Positions 22,981 to 35,446 of a stretch of DNA of 64,000 nt are shown in pieces. The DNA comes from Acanthosepion esculentum. Lineage: Eukaryota > Mollusca > Cephalopoda > Sepiida > Sepiidae. The stretch's first letter is position 1. Every line of letters starts with the position of its first letter. The DNA lies in assembly GCA_964036315.1 (NCBI GenBank), contig OZ038478.1, positions 140,047,156-140,111,155 of the forward strand, read 5' to 3'. Under the pieces are notes generated by a model, which worked only from the letters and a program-made list of their open reading frames with translations, was not told the DNA's origin and made no database searches. A program made the position numbers and the translations under genes.

Positions 22981-24289
22981 TAAGCGTATACAGTCGAATT
23001 AGGGATATTGTGGGCGCGCGCATTTATCTGTGTGTTTGCGCAAATATTGTGTAAGACGAAATCATGAAAGAAAAGCTGTTAATCCTTTATAGCTAGCAGA
23101 ATCTGTCTTATATTGTGACCACATTACTGCTTCTTGTATAATGCAAATAGCTATCTTGCATATTAACGTTTATAAATCAATATAATATGTCTATTATCAT
23201 TTTTATTAATTTTCGAGAACGTTCAATTTCCTGCCATGGTATTCAAATAAAGCTGCGCTCAAATTGGTAATGCAGTGTTGATATTTCAGTTTTATATTTT
23301 AGAAACTAATAACATTTCAATTTCGACAAATGTTTTTATCAAAAAATAATTTACTTTATTAAAATAGATTTATTTGTTTTAATTGAGCTTATTAGAAAAA
23401 CAATACAAAACTCATTATTTTGGCTTGAAAGCAATAATTTAATTTTGTACACTTTGTTCAGTATTTAACGTTAATGTATTTTCTCTGATGGCAAATAAAT
23501 AAAAATATTCTAATATATAAAGATCAACGCACGTGCGCGATTGTGTGTGTGTGTGTGTGTGTATGTGTGTGTGTGTGTGTATGTGTGTGTGTGTGTGTGT
23601 ATTTGTGTGTGTGTGTGGGAATCAGCTAAAAATTGATTAAGTGGAAGAAAAAGAAATTTCGATACGTAACCGCTGAAGTGGATATAAATCTACTACAAAA
23701 AACATACATATATATATATATATATATTTGTAATGGAAAATTATCTATCTTCAATTTCGGAATGCCCCCCCGCACAAAAATATAGTTAATTTGCAAGAAA
23801 AGTGTTTACAATCTTGAGATGAACCAAATATGAAACAACAGAAAACTACACGAAAACAAGTATCCGGCCAAGTATGTGAAAAGATTAAATTTCGCCAAAT
23901 TATCAAAGAATTCCTCTATGTCGAAAAAATATTCTAAAGATAAAGATCAAATTACCATTATGAATAAAATAAATAAATGCCTCAATATTAGCAGAAGTGT
24001 CACTTTATGTGGATGAAGGTCGATGTTTCTACAGTGTAGTTTTTCGATGAGTAATCAATGAAAACTCAGACATCTTTAATTGGTCCATAAGAATGTTATT
24101 TTCTGTAATGTCGAGCCGAATATCGGAAATAGTGACTATAGCAGTACTTGTAATTATGATGATATATCTCGTTTATTCTGAAGCTGGTTGGTAAAGCTGC
24201 CTTTGGAATGCTATTAGCAGCCAAGTAATTGATACGTGTTCGTTATCGCAAGAAAGAGAGAGAGAAAAAGGAATAATATCAATGTAAGA
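22981..24289. other. Unassigned stretch with (GT)n tract at 23542-23618
   Basis: The main feature is a (GT)n microsatellite interrupted by AT and TT. A short (TA)n occurs near 23703-23729. No gene is recognised. Confidence 0.5.
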
Positions 24290-24720
24290 ATACAAAATGT
24301 CTGGTTGTCAGCAAAAGGAACACCCCAAGATGCGAACTACAAATTGGAGACATCACTATCAAGTAAGTACAAAAATGGAAATATACATGTTTTCATGGGG
24401 GACAGAAAGGAAATGTGGCACCAAAATCCGAAGACGCATTGGGATAGGGAATGATGCCTTCAAAAAGTTAAGCAACGGAAGCAACTTAAGAAAGGAAAAT
24501 GTCGTTAGAAAAAAGAAAATGTGATGAATATTTATATAATATAACTCTTTCTATATGGCAGGTAATACTGGTAATCTCCTTGCAGTAGAAAAATATTGGG
24601 GTAAAGAGAAATGCGTTTCAACAGAAGGATGCTGAGAATATCATGGACTGAGCATTTAAGCCAAACCGATTTCAAGACGTCGAGATTATCTAAAAGAATG
24701 TGGCCAGAAAGCTACTTGCT
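24290..24720 (+). pseudogene. LINE ORF2 C-terminal relic
   Basis: The plus strand includes ERKCGTKIRRRIGIGNDAFKKL (24395-24460) and, after a frame change, EMRFNRRMLRISWTEHLS (24609-24665). These correspond to the region downstream of the RT domain in a large LINE family of invertebrates (the RRMLRISW block). Stops and frameshifts are present, and there is no complete domain. Confidence 0.7.
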
Positions 24721-24899
24721 ATCCCCAAAAATGAGTTCCACGGATTCTCCCATCAATGAAAACAACGATAGATGTGTGTGTGTCTTCAGAAGAGAACTAC
24801 TTCGAAGGAGATTAAATGCCGAATTGATATCTTTTGTAGTTTTCTTTTTATAGCAACTGTACCGATTCTTTTTTTATCAAACTTCGTGCGTAATAAATA

Positions 24900-24971
24900 T
24901 GTGTGTGCTTGTGTGTATGTGTTTGTGCATGTGTGTATGTGTGTGTGCTTGTGTGTGTGTGTGTGTGCGTG
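24900..24971. repeat. (GT)n microsatellite, interrupted
   Basis: GT repeats with CTT, ATG and CAT interruptions. Confidence 0.9.
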
Positions 24972-25002
24972 TTTTGAATTTTGAATATTTTTACACCCAA
25001 AA

Positions 25003-25510
25003 TGAAGATGGATGAAAATGAGATTCACTTTTGTCATTTCCTTCTCTATTTTGTGGAATGGAAAAATCGTACAACAAACAATAAAAAAGGATATGGTGTC
25101 ACAGATGTGAGTGCTGTTCGTAAAAGTTTCCCTAGGTTGAATGCTGAAAAGATTCATGTGGAAGATATCAAGAACGTTCCCACAGGCCTGCGGTCAATGA
25201 TGTTGATCAAAGCGAAACCTTTATTTAAACAGTTCTTGTCACACTACGGGTCGCTTGGTAGAGATACTCGACATGCTTTATATTAGCCTTTTGAGACATT
25301 TGAAAGCATTTGAATATGGAAGTTGAGTTCATTGAGCGGGAAATTGTCTGTGATTCTCTGCGCAAACGTACCAAAAACATTATGTTATTTCAAAAGAACG
25401 ACAGTCGATGGATAACGGACTGTTTGAAACAATGCGGAGCGAAAAGAATCATTCAGGAAACTAAATGAGCCACCGACAAATACTCGATGAGACGGTCTAC
25501 ATCCATGTGA
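25003..25510 (+). pseudogene. Possible highly decayed mariner transposase
   Basis: The frame from 25003 reads DENEIHFCHFLLYF and then DVSAVRKSFPRLNAEKIHVED, which resembles the N-terminal HTH of mariner transposases (VRKWFARF-type block). Near 25395-25440 SRWITDCLKQCGAKRI loosely resembles the DEKWITYDN-KRKR region. The match is weak and rests on pattern only. It could also be a chance frame. Confidence 0.3.
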
Positions 25511-28500
25511 CATTATTTGTTACTTGTAAATAATAAACAAGGATTAATAAATAGCCTGAAGGATATACCGAAAAGCAAGAAGGGTTAATGAATAAACACC
25601 AAGGGATAGATTGAATATTTTGATTTGCGAAAGGACCAGGAAGCAGATAGAGGAGAGAACGATATTCAACTACGACGGATCATAGGGTAATATCTGTCGA
25701 TTATAGTTGATGACACCCAGCTAAAAATACGGGCTATCAAAAGTGCAAAGAGACAATCCAATAGGATTTTAAATCATAATTCGGAGATTAACCACAAAAG
25801 GCGTAGATAGCCAGCTAGAATTGCGTATCAAACTTGGATAGACGTGAAATGACGAAGAAAGACATTTATTTTGCATTTAGAATTGATTGTGTGTTAGTTT
25901 TGTAAAACACATGAGTGGAAAGCTTTTATTTCTGCCTAAATAAAAAAGTTAGAATTAATCTTTCTTTTGTCTTCGCCCCGGGACAGTCAACGTCCCTTAA
26001 TTGGAGAAAGCCCGAGGCAATAGGCACAGATGAAACACAAATGTCAATAAATACGAATACCCGAGACCAGATGGCAGCCACCCAACGCGAGACAACCCCA
26101 TGTGATTATTTGCTGGCGAAAGTCTCCGAATTCAGCCTTGTGCCGAACTTTACCAAAGTCAACAAAAGTGTTACGTCCGATTTATAAGCGGGTTGGATCG
26201 ATAAATGTTACATGCGAACTCTTGATTTAACCAAATATTCTTCGAAAGAATTGATATAAAAACAGTATTTATTTTTTTTTAAATTTATTCAAGTGTTATA
26301 TCCTCACTGTGAGTCTTCGCCATACTTGAACCAGCCCAATACAAAGATACCATACGAAGATTCGTTCTTGGCTGCCTTACGATCCAGCAAATCGCAAGGT
26401 GAGATAAGGTCGGACCTGCATCGATGTGATTCCTCCATCGATCAGCCGCATGTATTAGACATCTTGGATGACACGGGAGGGTGTAGGGCGACATCCGTAG
26501 AAAGTGATGCATTGTGTCTGGTGAAATTGAATGAGCATCCTGTATTACGAGCTCCTTCCAAGAGAAATCAGTGTTAAGATAAAAATACTTTTCTGAGTTG
26601 AGCCGATTAAACATAGAAACCCATGAAAACGTGTGGAATTGTCAATCGGAAAAGTGCTGTTTTCCAACAGGTCAGCGTTAGACAGGTCTTTGGGAATCGT
26701 TGCAGAAATTGGCATAGCTTGGCTAGGATGTTATATGACACTGAACGTTTTCACCTGATTTACTTCCTCCGTTTACCTCTTCTTTCGAGCTCTACAAAAT
26801 TATGTCACTAGGAAAAAGTCTTTGTAAGTGTATAAAACCATTTAGAACAGAAAGAACCTAATTCTAGGAGGATGGAAGAGAGTTGACAAAAGTTAGAGAA
26901 AAAAATTCAATAAATCTATGTACAAATATTATCACTGAAATTCACTTAAAAACGTTATTATTAGGATTTTTCTTCGATATCTTGATAATATTTATCACAA
27001 TATTTCATCAAGCCATCTTCGACTATATTCTGCAACTTTCGAGTTCTTGCTTCCAAAGTAATTACGTAAAAAGTAATTGATGTGCACACAATTAAATCAA
27101 ATATGATGCATCTGTTATATATTTAGAGATTCTAGATAAAATTCAAAGAAGAATCTGTGATGTCATCTTTTCTGATCTGGCATCTCGGCTTCACTCATTT
27201 CGCATCACCATAACTTAGATTTCACGTGATTTGTTAGAAATATTTTTAGGGCAAATGTTCTTAAAAACATGTCCTCTTTGTTATCAAGGCTCTATGCATT
27301 AAATCACAACTTTTGGTATTTTACATTTGAAATGGTTAGCTCAAACTTCTTGCATGTGTAATTCTCTATAGAATGTTGGCATACCAATCAACATTGTTTT
27401 ACAAAAGTTCAAATGCAATGTCAATCTGTTTCTTCTAAATGTTTTTGGTTACACCAGCTCTGACCTTTGTAGCGGGGACTCGTCATGATACGTACACAAG
27501 AATGAATCATCCCCATTCCCTTTGTATACAATTAATAAGATGTAAGTTTCGCTCGGGGATGTTTTCGCAATCATTACAATCAAATCCTCTTCAAGTCTAG
27601 GGATATCTAGGGTAATCTTTCGTACATCGTGTAATTCACTTCTTTGCCTTTTCTTACCCTCATACAACACCACACAGTAATCTACGATTTTGAATGACTT
27701 TTGGGCGTTGAAGCTTTAAATGCACGTTATTGACTTCTGTGCTTTGTAATTTTAAATGCGATACCAATTTTCTATCTTCTTAATTCCTGTTGTTTTATCG
27801 TTCTATTTCCTTAATAATTTTCTTTTACTCATATTCTTTCACATGCAGTAAACCGTTTGCGTCATAGTGACTCTATGACTCTATCAGTAGATAGATATCC
27901 CACTTTTGAGTGATCATGGCTCTCCACAATACTCTACCCTTTGTAGATCTAAGAGGCAGTATTTGTCACTTTATTATCTGTTTTTCCATTCCTTTGCACA
28001 AACACGTTAGGTATGTTATTTGATGTCTCCCTCTGCTCTTATTGGATTCATTATGTCTTGTGAGTGCCACATTATTGAATACACCTCCTACGCCATTATT
28101 TCAAATGTCTGTTTGTGAGTCTCGGCTTCATCTGCGAGGAGACTGCCATCAATTCACCACTGGAGAAGCAGATTGATATTACATAGCTGTTGTACGAATT
28201 CATTAATGCGAGTACATTAGTAGCAAAGAAAGTAGAGATTTATGTATTGATGAGGGCAAAATCAAGCAGGTGTGGATATTTAACTCCATTGGTTGAGTAA
28301 TAACAGGAAGGACGTGACCTCTTATTGGCTTTATTTTCAATCTCGAAATTAATAGAATAATACCGTTACTCTGAGTGGTCGTTTCAATACAACTGTCTCA
28401 TCAGATTGCACTACACCACTACTACTGGAGCAATACCCCTTAATTTTTATCGATCTGACCCCTTTAAAATTATGGGCCAAGAATGCCGTGCGATCATACG

Positions 28501-28849
28501 TCATGGAATTATAGTTGCATGCAAGGAAACTGGTATCCGACTAAGAGGCACCGTCGACTATAATAGATGCTTTTACGAGACCGTACAAACCGATGAAGAG
28601 AGGGAGAGGTTCATATACAAACACGTCAGTCGTATAAATCGCAAAAACTTCGCACTTGTTCGCTTGACTAGATTCAAAATGCAGGGGTGTAGAAACCCAC
28701 CATTTTATGAAAAGATTGTAAATAATTTTGATTTGCGAAATAGCCAACATGTTGGGAAATATTTTGTACAAGACTTAGAATCTCCTGGACAAACTTTTCA
28801 ACAGTTATCTCGCCACATCGGATTTTTTCTTTATTTATCTTTTCTGTCT
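25511..28849. other. Unassigned noncoding stretch
   Basis: Several open frames of 60-110 codons exist (for example 25915-26187 plus, 26285-26614 minus, 27449-27673 minus, 28406-28921 plus). None shows a domain I recognise and none has a convincing neighbour. I see no RNA gene here. Confidence 0.4.
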
Positions 28850-28900
28850 TCCTTTCTTTCTTTCTTTCTTTTTCTTTCTTTCTTTTTTTCTTTTTTTTCC
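28850..28900. repeat. (TTTC)n microsatellite
   Basis: CTTT repeats with longer T runs. They create Ser/Phe-Leu-rich spurious frames. Confidence 0.9.
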
Positions 28901-29061
28901 TCACTGAAACCAAACATCTGATATGATATGCACTTTTCAACTGACCTCGCCAATTAAACGGAATCGGCCATTGGTTATGATATATTGATACGTGCTGAAC
29001 CACTAAAGAAGAAGGCGATTTCTAACATGATAATAATGCATGTACATAAATAGTCTGGGGA

Positions 29062-29135
29062 CTTCAACGTGGTGTAATGGCTAGCAAGCATTGTCTCACT
29101 AGATCAATTATTACTGAATAGTGAGTTCCATCCTT
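29062..29135 (+). mobile_element. Possible tRNA-derived SINE head
   Basis: GTGGTGTAATGGCTAGCA near 29069-29086 resembles a tRNA A box region, and GTGAGTTCCATCC near 29119-29131 resembles a degenerate B box at tRNA-like spacing. There is no clear SINE tail, so this is tentative. Confidence 0.3.
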
Positions 29136-29575
29136 AGTAGGTACTCCATACTTTCGTTCTTGTGCCACATCTAAGCTACACTTAGAAAATCTCCATACAT
29201 AGATAGATAAATAAGAGACGAGTATTTGGGATAGGATTATATTCATATATAAACACATAATAGCTGTCTTCTTGGTTCCGAGTTCACTTGTCTGATAACA
29301 CGCTAAGCTATTTCTTGCTGTAGTCGCCATCTTAGGCAGATTTATGGTCCCTCAAAACCCACAGAGCTGATCTGGGTTTTATGCAGAAACTATGCTGTGC
29401 AGATCTAAGAGTTTGTAATGACGAGTACTTGACATGGGGAGAACACTCAAACTTCAAACTCCTGTCTCATGGTCGCAACGCTAAATTCTTAAACTATCAT
29501 TCACGCGCACCTACGTAATACATAAACACGTACGTAAATACATATGAAAACAGTGCTTCATGGAATAAATTATAA

Positions 29576-29617
29576 TCTATCTATCTATATCTATCTATCT
29601 ATCTATCTATCTATCTG
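29576..29617. repeat. (TATC)n microsatellite
   Basis: A tetranucleotide TATC run of about 42 bp with one interruption. Confidence 0.95.
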
Positions 29618-32600
29618 TTGAATAGCCCTCTTGTTCTGGAGATCTCTTGGTTGATGTGGTCGATTCCATAAAAATAATGTTGATTTCTACTTTCACACTC
29701 GTCTATTCTCGGTCGGGTGATCGCTAGTTTGTTTCTTCGGAGAGCTACCACAAAAGGTATTTTTAACTAATCTATTTTATTAAACACGTCGACCTGTACA
29801 TTTTTAACTAGCCAGCGGGGTTGTTACGCGGGCGAACTAGGGAGCAGCTTCCCTACTAGAAATTAAAACGTCTGCATTCTTCGACGCATAAAACTTAATT
29901 CCCTGAAAATACTTTCTAACTCTAACATTCCCACATTCGGCTCAGCCAATCAAAATCGACATCCCTATTTTTCCACCATTTATTCTTGGGGTCAGCCTCA
30001 GAAGGTCTGAGCCAAATACACTGCTACTAAAAAATAATTTATTTAACATATTTATTTATTTATCTGTTTATTAGATCTTATCCTTTTTACCAACCATTTT
30101 TTCACTGAAAACTGTGCACAATTTTTCCTTTCTGATTCCAGTGTTACCCATGAATGGATAAATGAAGGTTCATTATGGCCTACCTCTTATCCTTGTCCAG
30201 TAATTTGGATCCCATGTTATAAATCATTACTTCTCCACCAAGCGCCCCTAAAGCGCATTTGCATTTCATAGATTGCGTCTGTAATTTCAGTGGCTTAATA
30301 TATATTTCTTCATTGGACGTTGCACTGCGTGTACATTAGTGAAAACGTACCGAGAAGTGATTTATGCATCGAGGAGCGCAAAATCCATCCGTTGAGGAAA
30401 TTTGATGATTTCGGTTGAGTAGCAGCAGAAAGAGAAATAAAGACAACATAATCTGAAAGCGCACAAGAATACGTAAATATCTTTCCGAAATTAAGCATAG
30501 TAATGAGGACTGAGAAAAAAAAGAAAAGAGTGCTGGACTGATATGTAATATAAAGACGTTTCTTGAAACGTTGGAGAGATCGTTCTATCGATGACTGATG
30601 ATACGACCATGGCCAGAACATGTGAGTATCGGGAAGTTCAAATTTAAATATTTACTGTGAAACATCTTGCTAACAATCAGAAAAAAAAGGAGAAAATATG
30701 CGGATACATAATAAGGGACGCAAGTTCAGTGAAAAAAACACTTGCTGGTCGCACTGAAAGCGAGATTAATCCAGGGAAAGCAACAGGTAGAATGTTTGAC
30801 AAATCCGAGTAAATGTGTATCACAACATAGAAAGAAAAGAAAGTTGGTTAAAAGCAATGGGTTACTTCGAACCAAAATGAGACAGGAAATAGTCGACCTC
30901 TTTGATTGCTCACTTCCATGACATAGCAAGAAAATTATTTCTAAGAATATTTCCCCTGAATAAAAATGATTTTGCTAGTAGGAAGAACTTACCTTCTTAT
31001 AGGCTGGATTTTCTCGCTCGAAATCATTAGGAATATGCTGTTAACAGCTGGTATTTACCACTAATCTAATATGTGCGTACCATCATTTTTTTTGACTCGT
31101 GATGTTGTTAATGTCTATATGCTTGACACCTACAAGAGGAATATTCTGTTGTAGATCTAATTAATTGCTTTATTTAGCTTTAAGTCTTAATTTCCAGATA
31201 GTATTGTCGATGCAACTGCAATTTTGCCATTCTTTTATGAGTAATTGAAGCATGCGCTTAGATATAAGAATCATCCACTTGATTTAGATTGTTATCTGAT
31301 TTAAGATCGCCTTCTGTCTTTCTTATTGACTTGAATTCTGCTTAATATTCTGTTATATTTTCGGCAGCGGATTTTAATCTTGTTCAAGTGTTCTGGATAG
31401 AAAATTCACAACCTTTTTCCAGCTAGGTTGAATTAATAGATGCAAACCCATTAAGCGCAATCATAATTTGATTAGGGTTATTACCGCTGCACTAGAAAAG
31501 GTTTCAGTTTGCACTATCTCCAAATTGCACTATCCGCAAATTGGGCTACGGTGTCACATTAGTAACCTTATCTTCTTTTATATTTCATGTGTTTTAAGGA
31601 CATGGAGATAATGGCTGTCTCCCCATATCTTATGTTGTTGTTTTTTTTTCTGTATTTATTTACGATATTTAGTTTCGGACTATTGTACTTACCGTTGTTG
31701 TATACTTACTATCACAATTATTGATATTTGTCATCAAAAAGTTTCTGCCGTTGTGCCTCCCACCCAGCCACATAATTTAACTGCTTAAAATCCCCGGGGA
31801 CACAACGGCCAAAACGCTGGGTCGACAACAAAGAGTTCGCATGTAAATAGGGTAAATGAGAATAACTCCACATCCCAGAAATTCAGTCAGAATCTTTTTG
31901 TCTCTTTACGATTCATCTTTTGTCCGTATTCTGCCATCTATTCCGTCAAAGAAGTTAAATATGTTACTCACACATTCCACATTGTTTCTCTTGTCAAATA
32001 CCAGTATTTAATCTATATCAGGCTATTCTTCACCAATTCACGTCTTTTTAGTTTGTTTTATCAAAAGCTTTCTGTTATTTATCTTCCAGATATCCTCACA
32101 TATTTCTTACGTTCTGATATTTCATATCTTGCTCAAAGGAGACGAGGTTGAATCAAGTAATCTAAACATTATACACGTATAGATTCCTTTCCCCATATTT
32201 TTTCTCATTCTGCATTATACCAGGAAATAAAAAAGGCTGATGTTGGTTGGATGGTTAGCTTATTTAACGACAAGCGGGAAGATATTTGGTCATTTAGTGT
32301 ATGTCGCATCAAACTAAGATCGAATTCGCTAGTTACTCTGAAAAAAAAAAACAGTGGCGTTAACCATTACTTCACGCATTTAGACGGTTGAGAACGTCTC
32401 CTCATGCAAAGTGCCGAGATAACATTGATAACTGTTTCGTGGTAATAATCAGGAAGTGACAAATGATGAATTTTATGTTCCGCTGATGGAAGACAGGAAA
32501 AGTTCAATAGATTTATTAAAGGATTACTAATACAGTGTAGAACTCAACAGCAAACACACGGACACACGCCAACATTCCAGAACTCTATAAGGAAATCAAT

Positions 32601-32823
32601 ATCCTATCAGCGAGAAAGCTGCAATTAGACGATCGAAAACTTACCATTTGATATGTTCCAGTAAAATGATATGCACTAAATAAAAAGTTAATAGCAGTAG
32701 TGATTACAATAACGATTACTCCACAGAACCAATTTTGTTGGAAAATGAACCTTAATGCGTGCGCATAATTAAAATAACAAATTTATTATAAAACCGTAAT
32801 TTCTTAATATTCCATTAAATTTT
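29618..32823. other. Unassigned noncoding stretch
   Basis: No gene is recognised. A 9-bp inverted repeat GCCGTTGTG/CACAACGGC lies at 31747-31755 and 31801-31809. The stretch around 29620-30015 has an LTR-like texture but no partner copy in the window. Confidence 0.4.
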
Positions 32824-32914
<91 letters not shown>

Positions 32915-32923
32915 ATATATATG

Positions 32924-32968
<45 letters not shown>
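32824..32968. repeat. (CATA)n-(TA)n compound microsatellite
   Basis: CATA tetranucleotides lead into two long TA runs separated by TTGTATATATATGTATG. The whole tract is largely self-complementary. Confidence 0.95.
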
Positions 32969-32974
<6 letters not shown>

Positions 32975-33094
32975 ATTGTATTGCATTGTATTGTAGAATG
33001 GTTAACGACTTAGAATGAGAAATTGGAGAGACTTGTTCGTATGTCAGTTTTCGTTTCATGCACCTTTATGACAGTTATGAGTCACTTTATTTGT

Positions 33095-33560
33095 TTCCTC
33101 CTTGCTATGGGTTAAATAGGATGACAAGCTTTGCTCTTTAGTCTTATTGTCTAATCAGTCCATGAAAAGAGGAATTTGTCTTTATAAAAACCCTTCCAAT
33201 CCTTGTTCTGTCATACTTTCGCATAGCTCGTCAATTAAGAGGTACGCTGTTTGTACATTGTCCTTTCGCATTCAGTATATCATGTGATTTTTTAAAAAAA
33301 TTTCCAAAATGTCCTTTCTCATTACGTCTCGCAAAAAATGACTTTTCGACCCTATGTATAGGCGTCCTATTTTATTTCATTTTCCTTAAATCTTTCTCGT
33401 TGCCTATATAGCCTAACTATGGAATACTTAACATCCTCATGTAAGACCAAGTTTCTGTTGGCTTCAATCTTCTCTTTATTTCTGAGGAAAATTGTTCATC
33501 ATTCACTGGCATATCAAATAGTTGATATTATTGCATAACGGTTCAGCACTTTTTTGTTTC
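33095..33560 (-). pseudogene. LINE ORF2 C-terminal relic
   Basis: The minus strand reads KRRLKPTETWSYMRMLSIP (about 33420-33490) and, after frame changes, LRDVMRKDILE, then CERTMYKQRTS and LTSYAKV. These correspond in order to the EMWFYRRMLRIPW, LGHVMRK and KGKQRTSYLTSL blocks near the C-terminus of a common invertebrate LINE protein. It is the same family as the 24.3-kb relic but on the opposite strand. Confidence 0.6.
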
Positions 33561-34120
33561 CGATTAAATTTTCTTTTTTTTAGTACTTTACTTAGATTTA
33601 CTTAGATGCATATTATCAATTAGAACGTGCCTTCGGATTTCGGTGCCACATTTTACATTCCCTATTAAAAAATCTTCCTGATATTTATACTTCTCTACTT
33701 TTTGATTATCCGATTTCCCTTTTGCAGTTTTCATCTTGAGCTTTTACTCCGCTTTCAACAAAGACAAAAATATAAAATGAACCCGATTTTAAAGACTTTT
33801 ACCCTAATGACTTGCTGTGTAGGGCTGCAGACACATTAGAAACACACAGAACTTCATCAATAAATGTCTAACTGGAAACTAAATATTTATCTGTATTAGA
33901 TCGTGTAATATACACTCTATGACGCTAATATAAACCCCAATGATTTAATTGCATTAACAAAAAAGTTTATATTGAAAAATACATATTTGTTGCGTGAAAT
34001 AAGTGTTTTTTCGGCATGCTTTAATCTTATATCAGGTTACGTAATAAGTTCCGTGTTGAGAAACTAAATGTAATGACGAATTTCCATCATACATAATAAC
34101 TGGTGAGGAAACTGGGTAAC
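33561..34120. other. Unassigned noncoding stretch
   Basis: AT-rich, with no gene recognised. Confidence 0.45.
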
Positions 34121-34361
34121 TGTTGTGGATTCCGGGATGAATCCGATATCAATGAATAACAAACGCCAGGAATGGATAAGGAAAATAAATGTATTAACGT
34201 AATAATACAAACTGGTAATACGGGTTAGTAGATCCAGGAATGCCGGTTAGTAGCAATAATATATATACAGTCTTGGTATTGAAGTATCGCGGTATGACTC
34301 CTTACTGAGTCTACGTGATCGTTAACTGTGACTATTGTCCTACCCTCCTCTATTACAGACA
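34121..34361 (-). repeat. 3' LTR of Mag-like element
   Basis: It begins TGTTGTGG and ends ACAGACA, matching 36645-36885 with scattered substitutions. A run of six Gs on the minus strand (34371-34376) lies close to the boundary and may be part of the polypurine tract, although it does not abut the LTR exactly. Confidence 0.8.
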
Positions 34362-34369
34362 GTATTTAC

Positions 34370-34700
34370 TGCCCCCCAACGAGGGGTAGATGTGGCACAA
34401 GGCCGTGTTTAACGTGGGTATTCCCGAGCCTTTAGGCTCGACCAAAAATGCCCGCAGAACGCGCACAAACGGGATCGGCGTGGTCATCCTCCCCGAACGA
34501 GACGCTGCCTTTCGGCGGAGCCACGTCCGTGTTCCTCTCTGTTCAGAGGCAGAGAGTTAGATATGTTTTCTGTTGGTAAATTTTGGGCTTTTTGTATACA
34601 TCACGTTTCCTAGTCTGTTAATTATTGTATTTGGTTCCTCGTAAGCCATATTGTTACTGAAATAGACTCATTCTTGTTTGAATGGTCTCTTGATTACTGT
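34370..34700 (-). pseudogene. Gypsy integrase C-terminal tail relic
   Basis: Minus-strand frames here include AYEEPNTIINRLGNVMY, which resembles the C-terminal domain of Mag-lineage integrases (the RVGNVMYRV-type block), followed by a basic tail up to the LTR. Frames are broken. It follows the protease relic with no RT between, marking the internal deletion. Confidence 0.5.
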
Positions 34701-34800
34701 AGGTGCATACCGGTTTTATTTATTTTTTCCTTCGTCCTCTGAATAAATTCATCCTTTTTCGCTTCTTTTGTTATCTCTCGTAAGGTCACAGGTAGTTCCG

Positions 34801-35446
34801 TTACTGCCTTGTATAACGCTTTACTGTTTTTATCTGTGGTAGTAAATGGCGCGTTTCGCTTCTTTTTACATACCGGTTGGATATTTTTTTCAATTCAATT
34901 CTAGCTGCACCCTTACAAAACGAGCTGATAGGCGAATCCCATACGTCGAACTTTTGCATACAGTCTGTACCCACTAGATTTTCTGTATCTTTCATTACGT
35001 ATATCTTGAGTTGTCTTGTTTTTCCGTGAAAAATGCGAGTTTTTCGCATTTACGATTATTTCTCCTTCGAATTTTATACGCTTTCCTGTCACCGACTTAG
35101 CAATTTTTTGTATATGTAACATGGTTGGTCTGTTAAACTTTTTCCATGTCTGTAGGTTAATTATCGTTAGATCGGAACCAGAGCCTAGTTGCAATTTTAT
35201 CTTTTTATTTAAGATTTCAATTTCCACATATTTCCTTATGTTGGTATCGTCTTTTTCATGCATCCTAGTAGCACTTATCCTACTAGTAGCTTTTCTGTTC
35301 ATATTTTTGGGAAGCCTTGTGCCCCATTTTCCACACACAAGACAGTTTTTATATTTAAAACGGCAATCCTTATTCCGTGTAGTCCTCCACATCGATAACA
35401 TGCAGATGTGGGGTGGGGGGCTTACATTTGCTTCGATTTTCGTCAT
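34801..35446 (-). pseudogene. Zinc knuckle and aspartic protease relic
   Basis: The frame at 34913-35446 begins with degenerate zinc knuckles (NKDCRFKYKNCLVCGKWG) and continues into KLQLGSGSDLTIIN, where gypsy proteases have LDTGSD. The catalytic Asp position is Gly, so protease activity is lost. The frame at 34801-35049 continues with NLVGTDCMQKFDVWDSP, the flap-to-C-terminal part of the protease. Two frame changes separate the gag, zinc and protease segments. Confidence 0.75.

Noticed and set aside
26285..26614. Overlapping plus and minus frames of 94 and 109 codons
   Set aside because: Neither frame shows a known motif. Long antisense overlap of two unrelated frames suggests compositional chance.
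28406..28921. 171-codon plus-strand frame
   Set aside because: No domain is recognisable and the C-terminus is a TTTC microsatellite translated as Phe/Leu/Ser. There is no splice or neighbour evidence.
31747..31809. 9-bp inverted repeat GCCGTTGTG/CACAACGGC as a hammerhead or terminator
   Set aside because: There is no CTGANGA or GAAA box in register, and terminator hairpins are not relevant in animal protein-coding DNA.
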